NCBI GenBank assembly: GCA_963630635.1 | Contig: CAVGOA010000053.1 | Span: 1-13,098, forward strand | DNA: 13,098 nucleotides | From: Paratractidigestivibacter sp963630635 | GTDB lineage: Bacteria > Actinomycetota > Coriobacteriia > Coriobacteriales > Atopobiaceae | Direction: 5' to 3' | Shown: positions 6,675 to 13,098 of the stretch, piece after piece | How the letters are laid out: each line of letters starts with the position of its first letter | How positions within the stretch are numbered: position 1 is the first letter of the stretch | Translations under genes and position numbers: made by a program | Notes under the pieces: generated by a model | What the model was told of the DNA's origin: nothing | Database searches by the model: none | What the model saw: the letters and a program-made list of their open reading frames with translations, nothing else

Positions 6675-6709
6675 CGCTTTATGTTTTCTGCGCCTGGCGC
6701 AAGGGCGTG

Positions 6710-6744
6710 AAAAAGGCCCCGGGAAGGTTGCTTCTCGGGGCCTT
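6710..6744 (-). terminator. Intrinsic terminator of the PP2C/SEDS-PBP/kinase operon
   Basis: On the - strand a 14-bp stem is formed by 6731-6744 with 6713-6726, including one G-U pair (6722 with 6735). It is closed by a 4-nt loop (6727-6730) and followed by TTTTT (complement of 6710-6714). It starts 26 nt after the kinase stop codon. It faces the tRNA terminator, so the two units converge and each is stopped before the other. Confidence 0.93.
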
Positions 6745-6770
6745 GAGGTGGTGCTGAGACGGACGATGCG

Positions 6771-8837
6771 CTACTCGGTTACGGTGCCGTTGCCGCCGGC
6801 GCTGTTGCCGCCGTTGGTGGAGCTGCCGTTGTTGCTGCTGCCTGAGTTGCTGCCGGACCCGCCGTTGCTGCCAGAGTCAGTGTTGCTCCCAGACCCGTTG
6901 TTGTTAGACGGCGTGGTGCACGTCAGGACGATGCTGGTGCCCTTCTCGGCGCGTCCGGTGACGGACTGGTCGGTGACGGTACCGCTCTCGCTGCCGCTGC
7001 CCAGGCTCACGCTAAAGCCGGCGTTGACCAGCGTGCTCTTGGCCGTGGAGTAGGTCATGCCCACAACGTTGGGCACAGACACGGTGGTGTCCTCTTTGCC
7101 CTTAGAAACCACCAGCGTAATGGTGTCGCCCTTCTTGGCGCTGCTGCCCTTGGCAGGCGTCGTGCGAATCACGTAACCGTTGTCCACGGTGTCGCTGTAC
7201 TCGTAGGTGGTCGAGACCTGGAAGCCCTTCTCGGTCATCGTGGACGTCGCGGAGCTCTCGGAGTCGCCGGTCACGTTGGGAACGGTAATCTCGCCCACGC
7301 CCAGGGACACGTAGTAGGTAATGGTGTCGCCGGCCTTGGCGCTGGAGTTGGCGGCCACATCCTGGCGGCAGATCTTGCCCGCCTCGACGGTGTCGCTGTT
7401 CTCGGTGCCGCCCGCCTTGCCCTTGAGCTGCTGCGCGTTCAAGAGCTTCTCGGCTTCGTCAACGGTCTTGCCAGACAGGTCGGGGACGGTGACGGTTGCC
7501 GCCGGCTCTTTGCCCTTAGAGATGCGGAAGCTGATCTGCGAGCCCTCGGCGACCTCGCGGTTTGCGTTGGGGGACTGGTCAACCACGTAGCCCTCGGCCA
7601 CGTTATCGTCGTAGGTCTCCGTCACGGTACCCACGGTGAAGTTGCCGGCGGCAGATTTGATGGCGGCCTCGGCCTGCTCGCGCGTGTAGCCAGACAGGTT
7701 GGGAACCGCGTACGTCTTGCTGCCCGAGTTAAGCAGCGAGAAGGCCGCGACGGCTGCGGCGGCAAGAAGAACGATGCCCACCACAACGCCTATGACCACG
7801 TTGCGCTTGCGCTTCTTCTCGCGCTCGGCCTCTTCCTGCGCGGCCTGGTCGGTCGCGGTCTGCGGGCGGAAGTTGCCGGTGCGGCTGGGGTTTACCGCGG
7901 CGCGCGGCATGGCGGCCGTGTTCGACACGGCGCGCTGACCAGGCTGGATGCGGTTGGTGCCCTGCGCCGGCAGCATGGCCGTGGCAGTGGCGGTGTTGAC
8001 CGAAGACAGGCGACCAGCCAGGTAGTCGCGCAGGGTGCGATAGAGCTCGTCGGCCGTCTGGAAGCGGTCGGCGGGGTTCTTTTGCATGCACTTCAAGATG
8101 ATGGCCTCAAGCGAGGGGTCCACCTTGGGGTTAAGCTGCGAAGGGGGCAGGGGCTGCTCGTTGACCTGCTTCAACGCGACCGAGATGGCGTCGTCGCCCT
8201 TAAAGGGGACCTGTCCGGTGACCGACTCGTACATCACGATGCCCAGCGAGTAGATATCGGTGGTGGGGCCAAGCTCCTTGCCCTGGGTCTGCTCGGGAGA
8301 GACGTAGTGAGCAGTGCCCAGGACCGAGTTGTCCTGCGTAAGGTGGCTGTTCTTGGCGCGCGCGATGCCAAAGTCCATCACCTTGATGTTGCCGTCCAGC
8401 TGCACCATGATGTTTTGCGGCTTGATGTCGCGGTGGATGATGTCGTGCTTGTGCGCCACAGACAGAGCCTGCGCGATCTGGCTGCCAATCTGCGCGACCT
8501 TCTTGCAGTCCAGCGCTCCGTGGTTGCGGATGCCGGTCTTGAGGTCGGTGCCGCGCAGGTACTCCATGACGATGTAGTACGTATCGGCATCCTTGCCCCA
8601 GTCATAGACCGAGACAATGTAAGGGCTTTGCAGCGCCGCCGCGGCCTGTGCCTCTTGCTTAAAGCGAGCAGCAAACGACGGGTCGGTTGCGTACTGCGGA
8701 AGCATGGTCTTGATAGCGACGGTGCGCCCCAAGACCTCGTCAAGGCCGCGGAACACCGTGGCCATGCCGCCGGTACCGATCTTGTCCTGGACTTGGTATC
8801 GTCCCCCGAGCATCCTGCCTGGCATCATCTCTCCCAT
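6771..8837 (-). CDS. pknB: PASTA-domain serine/threonine protein kinase (PknB/PrkC/Stk1 type)
   Basis: A 688-residue membrane kinase. The kinase domain (about 14-275) has the glycine loop GTGGMATV (21-28), K43 in AIK, HRD 135-137, DFG 155-157 and the activation segment LGTAHYVSPEQ (173-183), so it looks active. A Pro/Arg-rich linker leads to TM 346-369, then four extracytoplasmic PASTA repeats (about 375-442, 443-513, 514-580, 581-641), which in this family bind muropeptides or lipid II. Residues 642-688 are an unusual Ser/Gly/Asn-rich tail. The start is uncertain: ATG 8837 is the longest option but lacks a spaced ribosome binding site. ATG 8825 (M5) has GGGAG 5 nt upstream and may be the real start. 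It lies 35 nt after the SEDS-PBP stop. It is expected to phosphorylate cell wall and division proteins, opposed by the PP2C phosphatase of the same cluster. Confidence 0.95.
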   Translation of the reverse strand: MGEMMPGRMLGGRYQVQDKIGTGGMATVFRGLDEVLGRTVAIKTMLPQYATDPSFAARFKQEAQAAAALQSPYIVSVYDWGKDADTYYIVMEYLRGTDLKTGIRNHGALDCKKVAQIGSQIAQALSVAHKHDIIHRDIKPQNIMVQLDGNIKVMDFGIARAKNSHLTQDNSVLGTAHYVSPEQTQGKELGPTTDIYSLGIVMYESVTGQVPFKGDDAISVALKQVNEQPLPPSQLNPKVDPSLEAIILKCMQKNPADRFQTADELYRTLRDYLAGRLSSVNTATATAMLPAQGTNRIQPGQRAVSNTAAMPRAAVNPSRTGNFRPQTATDQAAQEEAEREKKRKRNVVIGVVVGIVLLAAAAVAAFSLLNSGSKTYAVPNLSGYTREQAEAAIKSAAGNFTVGTVTETYDDNVAEGYVVDQSPNANREVAEGSQISFRISKGKEPAATVTVPDLSGKTVDEAEKLLNAQQLKGKAGGTENSDTVEAGKICRQDVAANSSAKAGDTITYYVSLGVGEITVPNVTGDSESSATSTMTEKGFQVSTTYEYSDTVDNGYVIRTTPAKGSSAKKGDTITLVVSKGKEDTTVSVPNVVGMTYSTAKSTLVNAGFSVSLGSGSESGTVTDQSVTGRAEKGTSIVLTCTTPSNNNGSGSNTDSGSNGGSGSNSGSSNNGSSTNGGNSAGGNGTVTE

Positions 8838-8843
8838 CCTGAT

Positions 8844-8858
8844 CGCGAGAAAATCGCG
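8844..8858 (-). repeat. Small hairpin between SEDS-PBP stop and kinase start
   Basis: CGCGA and TCGCG (8844-8848 with 8854-8858) flank GAAAA (+ strand). In the mRNA this 5-bp GC-rich stem lies between an AAGGAA and the kinase ATG. It could bring that distant site nearer or tune kinase translation. It is short, so chance formation is possible. Confidence 0.35.
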
Positions 8859-8872
8859 TTCCTTAAATTACG

Positions 8873-11836
8873 TTAGTTGCCAGCCCCAGAGGCCTGGACT
8901 TTGATTGCGGCTGCAAGGACCTTGCCGGCCAGCGCCGCCGCGTACCCCTCGACGTCCTCGCCCTGGCCCTCGACGCACACCGAGATAGCCAGCGTGGGGC
9001 TGTCGGCGGGCGCGTAGCCAATGAAGAAGGCGTTGATATAGCCGTTCTCGACCTGCGCGGTGCCGGTCTTGCCGGCAACCTTCACGCCGTCCACCTGCGC
9101 GCGCCGGCCGGTGCCGTGGTCAACGACGTCGAGCATGGCCAGCTTGACCTTCTCGGCGGTCTCGGCAGAGACGGCCTGCCCCAAGGACTTGGGCTGCGTG
9201 GTGGACGTGACGGTGCCCTCGGGCGAGAGCACGTGGTCGACGATGTAGGGGTTCATGACCAGGCCGCCGTTGGCCAGCGCGGCCGCGGTGACGGCGTTTT
9301 GCATGACGGTGACCTGCGGGCCTGCGGGGCTGGCGTGCTCGCCCACGGGCTGGCCACAGGCGGCCCAGGCCGTCTCCCACTCGGTCATCTCGGCAGGGTC
9401 GGGCATCAAGGACGCCTTGGTTGTAAAGTCCTGGCCAAGGTCGGTGCCAAAGCCAAAGGCGTTGGCGTACTTGACCAGGTTGCTCGCGCCCACCTGGACG
9501 CCTACCTGGCCAAACACGGTGTTGGACGAAAGCGCCAGCGCCTCTTGCAGGGTAGGGGTCCCGTAGTCGTTGTGGTTGTAGTTGCTCACCTCGGCGTTGC
9601 CAATGGTAAGAGACGACGGAGCTTCGTAGACGTCGTCGAGGCTGGCAGTGCCGGTGTCGATCGCGGCAGAAAGCGTGATGGCCTTGAAGGTCGAGCCGGG
9701 CGAGTAGAGCGTGGACGTTGTGCGGTCCACAAGCTCAGACCCGCCGCCGGTCATCACGGCGTCAAGGTTATCCTGCGAGAACGTGGGGTTGGACGCCTTG
9801 GCAAGAACCGCGCCGGTCTTGGGGTTCAAGACCACGATGGCGCCGGTGTAGCCGTCAAGAGCGTCCTCGGCCGCGCGCTGGATCTGCGAGTTCAAGGTGA
9901 GAACCACGCTCGAGCCCGACTGCTGGATACCGGCCAGCGAGTTCAAGGCACTTCTCCAGTTGGAATAATCGGCGTGGCCGGTCAAGGTCTCGTTCATGCG
10001 GCTCTCGATGCCGGTGGTGCCGTACTGCGTCGAGACGTAGCCCACGGTGTGCGCGGCCATGGTGCCCTGCGGGTAAGTGCGCAGGTAGGTGCCGTCGGCC
10101 TGCTGGACGCTCTCGGCCAGGGTCACGCCGTCGCCGGTGATGATGGCGCCGCGCTGCACGTAGGCGCTCTTGGCAATGGTGTGGTTGTTGGACGACATGT
10201 TCTGGATACGTGCGGCGTCGACCTGCTGCACGTAGGTGAGGTTGGCGATCAGCGCGGCAAAGAGCACGGCAAAGGCGGTGATAAGCACCGTCAGGCGCTT
10301 GCCCAGGGCAACGCGGCCCAGGACGCCGGACTCCTCGGTCTGCAGGGCAAAGTGGCCGTGCGCGTGCTTGCCGTGCACGATGTCGGCGGGCGCGGCGTGG
10401 GCACCCAGGGCGCCCGCGGCCTCAAGGGCCTGCGCGCCAAAGCCGGCAAACGGGTCGCGGGCAGATTCGTCCTTCTCGGCTGCCTTAAGCTCGGCTTCGC
10501 GGCCGGTGGCCTCATCGCCTGCGCGAAGCAGCAGGCCAACGATGATGAAGCTGGCGAGAAGGGACGTGCCGCCCTGGCTCATGAAGGGCAGGGTGACGCC
10601 GGTGAGCGGCATGAGCTTGGTGACGCCGGCCACAATGAGGAAGGCCTGGAAGCCGATGGCGCTGGTAAGGCCAACGGTGGCAAAGGCCGAGGAATCAGAC
10701 TTTGCGCGGGCCGCGGTCACAAAGCCGCGCACGCAAAACAGTAGGTACATGATGAGAATGGCCGAGGAACCCAAGAGGCCCATTTCTTCGCCTATAGCCG
10801 AGAAGATAAAGTCCGACTCGACAACAGGGATCTTGGTGGGCATGCCCTTGCCAATGCCGGTGCCAACCAGGCCGCCGTCTGCCAGCGAGTAGAGCGACTG
10901 GACGATCTGGTAGCCGCCGCCCTGCGCGTCGGACCAGGGGTCGAGCCAGATGTTCACGCGGGTCTGGACGTGGCTAAAGAAGTGGTAGCAAAAGACGCCG
11001 CCCACAGCCAGCAAGAGGAACGAAAGCACGACGTAGCTCACGCGGCCGGTGCAGACATAGACCATGATGACAAAGAACGTGAAGAAGAGCAGGGCGCTGC
11101 CCAGGTCGCGCTCGAAGACCACCAGCAACAGGCTGATGCCCCACATGACAAACAGCGGCAGGCACATGCGAAGACGCGGGATCTTAAACGGGCCAAAGCT
11201 GCGCATCGAGACCGAGAGCGCCTCGCGGTTGGCGGCCAGGTAGAAGGCCAGGAATAAGACGATCAAGATCTTGGCGAACTCGCCCGGCTGAAAACCAAAG
11301 CTGCCAATAGAGATCCACAGCTTAGAGCCGCCCTTCTCGGTACCAATAAGCATGGGGAGAAGAAGCAGGATGACGCCCAGGAAGCCCAGGGTGTACTTGT
11401 AGTTGGCAAGGCTGTCCAAGTCCTTGACAAAGAACAGGACCGCAACCATTGCGCCAACCGAGACAAACAGCCACACTACCTGGCTCACAGCCAGGTTAGG
11501 GGCCAATCTAGTTAGAAATGTGATGCCCACACCAGACAGAAGGAAGACGATGGGCAAGATGGCCGGGTCGGCCGCCGGTGCCAAGAAGCGAATGGCCACG
11601 TGCGCGATGGCAAAGGCGCCAAAGAGGGCCAAGGGCAGGCCCAGCGTGGACACGGTTACCTCGGTGCCGGTGTTGGCGACGTACATCGCGTAGAGCAGCA
11701 CCACGGGGATGGCCGCCAGGCACAGCAAGAAGAGCTCGGCGTTGCGGCGAGAAGTTCCGCGCGGCTTGGGGGCATCTGCAGCCGCGACGCTGGCCGCAGC
11801 GGCGTTGAACTGGTCGCGACCAAGCGCGGCCTCCAT
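8873..11836 (-). CDS. SEDS glycosyltransferase (RodA/FtsW) fused to class B penicillin-binding protein transpeptidase
   Basis: One 987-residue polypeptide joins two enzymes normally made separately. Residues about 34-440 are a SEDS peptidoglycan polymerase with about 12 membrane helices and family segments FQPGEFAKI, ERDLGSALLFF, WLDPWSDAQGGGYQ, FSAIGEEMG and PFMSQGGTSLL. Residues about 441-512 are a charged, Ala/Gly/His-containing linker. A single helix (about 515-536) begins the class B PBP. After a dimerisation-type region, the transpeptidase has STFK with S715 as nucleophile, SSN 770-772 and KTG 923-925. Both activities therefore appear intact: lipid II polymerisation at the membrane and D,D-cross-linking outside. 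In actinobacteria rodA and pbpA are adjacent genes between pstP and pknA/pknB; here they occupy that place as one gene. The start is not certain: no ribosome binding site precedes ATG 11836 and the frame is open into the N gap 6 nt upstream. The kinase follows after 35 nt. Confidence 0.94.
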   Translation of the reverse strand: MEAALGRDQFNAAAASVAAADAPKPRGTSRRNAELFLLCLAAIPVVLLYAMYVANTGTEVTVSTLGLPLALFGAFAIAHVAIRFLAPAADPAILPIVFLLSGVGITFLTRLAPNLAVSQVVWLFVSVGAMVAVLFFVKDLDSLANYKYTLGFLGVILLLLPMLIGTEKGGSKLWISIGSFGFQPGEFAKILIVLFLAFYLAANREALSVSMRSFGPFKIPRLRMCLPLFVMWGISLLLVVFERDLGSALLFFTFFVIMVYVCTGRVSYVVLSFLLLAVGGVFCYHFFSHVQTRVNIWLDPWSDAQGGGYQIVQSLYSLADGGLVGTGIGKGMPTKIPVVESDFIFSAIGEEMGLLGSSAILIMYLLFCVRGFVTAARAKSDSSAFATVGLTSAIGFQAFLIVAGVTKLMPLTGVTLPFMSQGGTSLLASFIIVGLLLRAGDEATGREAELKAAEKDESARDPFAGFGAQALEAAGALGAHAAPADIVHGKHAHGHFALQTEESGVLGRVALGKRLTVLITAFAVLFAALIANLTYVQQVDAARIQNMSSNNHTIAKSAYVQRGAIITGDGVTLAESVQQADGTYLRTYPQGTMAAHTVGYVSTQYGTTGIESRMNETLTGHADYSNWRSALNSLAGIQQSGSSVVLTLNSQIQRAAEDALDGYTGAIVVLNPKTGAVLAKASNPTFSQDNLDAVMTGGGSELVDRTTSTLYSPGSTFKAITLSAAIDTGTASLDDVYEAPSSLTIGNAEVSNYNHNDYGTPTLQEALALSSNTVFGQVGVQVGASNLVKYANAFGFGTDLGQDFTTKASLMPDPAEMTEWETAWAACGQPVGEHASPAGPQVTVMQNAVTAAALANGGLVMNPYIVDHVLSPEGTVTSTTQPKSLGQAVSAETAEKVKLAMLDVVDHGTGRRAQVDGVKVAGKTGTAQVENGYINAFFIGYAPADSPTLAISVCVEGQGEDVEGYAAALAGKVLAAAIKVQASGAGN

Positions 11837-11842
11837 GGACTT

Positions 11843-11985
11843 NNNNNNNNNNNNNNNNNNNNNNNNNNNNNNNNNNNNNNNNNNNNNNNNNNNNNNNNNN
11901 NNNNNNNNNNNNNNNNNNNNNNNNNNNNNNNNNNNNNNNNNNNNNNNNNNNNNNNNNNNNNNNNNNNNNNNNNNNNNNNNNNNNN
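11843..11985. other. Assembly gap (143 N)
   Basis: Unresolved bases between the visible 3' part of the phosphatase gene and the start of the SEDS-PBP gene. The two genes are in different reading frames, so at least one stop and possibly a start and a ribosome binding site are hidden here. The true length may differ from 143. Confidence 1.
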
Positions 11986-13092
11986 GTCGGTCGTGCCGGC
12001 GCTCACGTCCTCGGCCAGAAGGCCGGCCTGGTACTTTTGGGTGTCGATCTGCTGGCGGTAGTCGTCGACGGTCTCGCGCGCGACTTCCTCGCTGGCCACG
12101 CGGATGCCGCTTGCCAGCTGGTTTTGTACCGCGTCGGGCAGGTCAGAGACCCTAACGGCCGTCTCTTCTACCAAAGTGGACATGCTTATGCCCAAGAAAT
12201 CGCCATGAATGCCCTGGTAGATGCCTACGGTGTCGCCGTTTGGCGCCAGGTAGTACTCACCGTTGATAAAGAAGGCGATAAAGACCAGCGTCAAGGCCAG
12301 CACGCCGGCCAGAATGCCGCCGACGATGCCCGCGTGCCGCAGCAGGCGCTTGCGGTTGGCCGAGGCAATGCCGTCGTCGGTCACGTCGATAACCAGCACG
12401 GTCACGTTGTCGGCGCCGCCGGCCGTGAGGGCTGCGGCCACCAGGTTGTCAGCCGCCTGCTGGGGCGTTGCCGCCGAGACGGCCACGCGCTCGATCTGGC
12501 TGTCGGGGATCATGCTGGACAGGCCGTCGGAGCACACGATGATGCGGTCGCCGCGATAGACGTCCAGCGAGAAGTGATCGGCGTACATGTCTGGGTCGGA
12601 GCCCAGGGCGCGCGTGATGATCGAGCGCGAGGGGTGGACGCGGGCCTCGTCTGCCGTGATCTGGCCAGAGTCCACAAGCTCCTCGACGTAGGAGTGGTCG
12701 TGCGTCACGCGCACCAGCGTGCCATGACGCAGCAGGTAGACGCGCGAATCGCCCACGTGGGCCACGGCCATTTTGTTCTTCTCGATTAAGACGCAGGATG
12801 CGGTGCAGCCCATGCCGGGCTTGCCGATGCCCTTTTGCGCGCCCTCGATGACGGCGGTGTTGGCCGATTCGACGGCGGCGCCCAGAAGGACGTCGTCTGC
12901 AACGCCGGGGGCCACGCGGCCGATGGTGTCGACGGCGATTGCCGAGGCAACCTCGCCCGCGGCGTGGCCGCCCATGCCGTCGCATACGGCAAAGACGGGG
13001 GCACGCAAGAGGAAGGAGTCCTCGTTGTGGGCGCGAACCAGGCCCACGTCAGAGCGGGCGCCCCACGAGATGAACTGGTTGGAGCCGGTCAC
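11986..13092 (-). CDS. PP2C-family serine/threonine phosphatase with membrane anchor (PstP/PrpC type), partial
   Basis: 369 residues are visible; the 3' end is lost in the N gap. PP2C metal-binding motifs are present: SDVGLVRAHNEDS (14-26), CDGMGGHAAGE (37-47), HVGDSRVYLL, CSDGLSSMI and GGADNVTVLVIDV. This domain (about 8-240) should dephosphorylate Ser/Thr using Mn/Mg. A helix at about 255-277 anchors it, and the outside part (NGEYYLAPNGDTVGIYQGI...SDLP) resembles the C-terminal domain of actinobacterial PstP, which sets it apart from the short soluble PrpC of Firmicutes. Start: GTG 13092 is the first candidate, but two more in-frame codons reach the window edge, so the gene may begin outside. 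As the first visible gene of the - strand cluster it would reverse phosphorylation by the PASTA kinase encoded two genes downstream. Confidence 0.93.
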
Positions 13093-13098
13093 TACGTC

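Larger units (their letters stand above)
6433..6709. other. Gene-free, palindrome-rich intergenic region between convergent terminators
   Basis: 277 nt between the tRNA terminator and the kinase operon terminator. No open frame here has a ribosome binding site or recognisable product. It contains several inverted repeats: 18-bp palindrome 6483-6500; CATAAAGCG 6495-6503 with CGCTTTATG 6675-6683; CAATGGC 6523-6529 with GCCATTG 6653-6659; a perfect 15-bp pair 6550-6564 with 6660-6674; GAGTCG 6565-6570 with CGACTC 6591-6596; and TGCGCC 6689-6694 with GGCGCA 6696-6701. AT-rich patches (6535-6555) contrast with the GC-rich neighbours. It could be a decayed or intact miniature mobile element, a structured RNA, or a protein-binding site cluster; the sequence alone cannot decide. 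Confidence 0.7.

Noticed and set aside
6391..7053. 220-codon + strand frame starting at the tRNA CCA
   Set aside because: It runs through two terminators and into the antisense of the kinase gene; no ribosome binding site and a Leu/Pro-rich shadow product.
9116..10744. Long open frame (542 codons) on the + strand
   Set aside because: It is antisense to the SEDS-PBP gene; its product is Gly/Arg/Val/His-rich without domains, as expected for the complementary strand of a GC-rich gene.
11656..13092. Single 478-codon phosphatase reading through the gap
   Set aside because: The part after the N run is the wrong frame of the SEDS-PBP gene; only the residues up to 11986 belong to the phosphatase.
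1..13098. CRISPR array, insertion sequence or prophage genes
   Set aside because: No regularly spaced direct repeats, transposase, integrase or phage-like proteins are visible on either strand.

Overview
The window looks like a chromosomal stretch of a GC-rich Gram-positive bacterium, most probably an actinobacterium of the Coriobacteriia (Collinsella-like). That is an inference from high GC, many GTG starts, and a pstP/rodA/pbpA/pknB-type cluster encoding an actinobacterial-style phosphatase with a membrane anchor and a PASTA kinase. Species cannot be fixed without a search. The 143-base run of N shows a draft assembly.

Layout. The left half is on the + strand. It holds the 3' part of purB (adenylosuccinate lyase), a small stand-alone TSCPD-domain protein, a Tat-exported lipoprotein of unknown function, and an OmpR-type response regulator with its sensor histidine kinase. 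Then come purC (SAICAR synthetase), overlapped by a two-helix membrane protein of unknown function, and tRNA-Arg(CCU) with its own extended -10 promoter and a strong intrinsic terminator. The two genes that begin transcription units here (response regulator and purC) share the same 10-base promoter-like word about 65-75 nt before their starts.

The middle (6392-6770) has no believable gene. It lies between two convergent intrinsic terminators and is unusually rich in inverted repeats, including a perfect 15-bp pair enclosing 95 nt and an 18-bp palindrome.

The right half is on the - strand and reads PP2C phosphatase -> SEDS glycosyltransferase/class B PBP fusion -> PASTA Ser/Thr kinase -> terminator. 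It is a compact version of the actinobacterial pstP-rodA-pbpA-pknA-pknB cluster. The kinase would sense peptidoglycan or lipid II fragments through four extracytoplasmic PASTA domains, the phosphatase would reverse its phosphorylation, and the fused protein would both polymerise and cross-link peptidoglycan. The most notable feature is that rodA-like and pbpA-like domains are one 987-residue polypeptide. The N gap hides the 3' end of the phosphatase gene and possibly the true start of the fusion gene.
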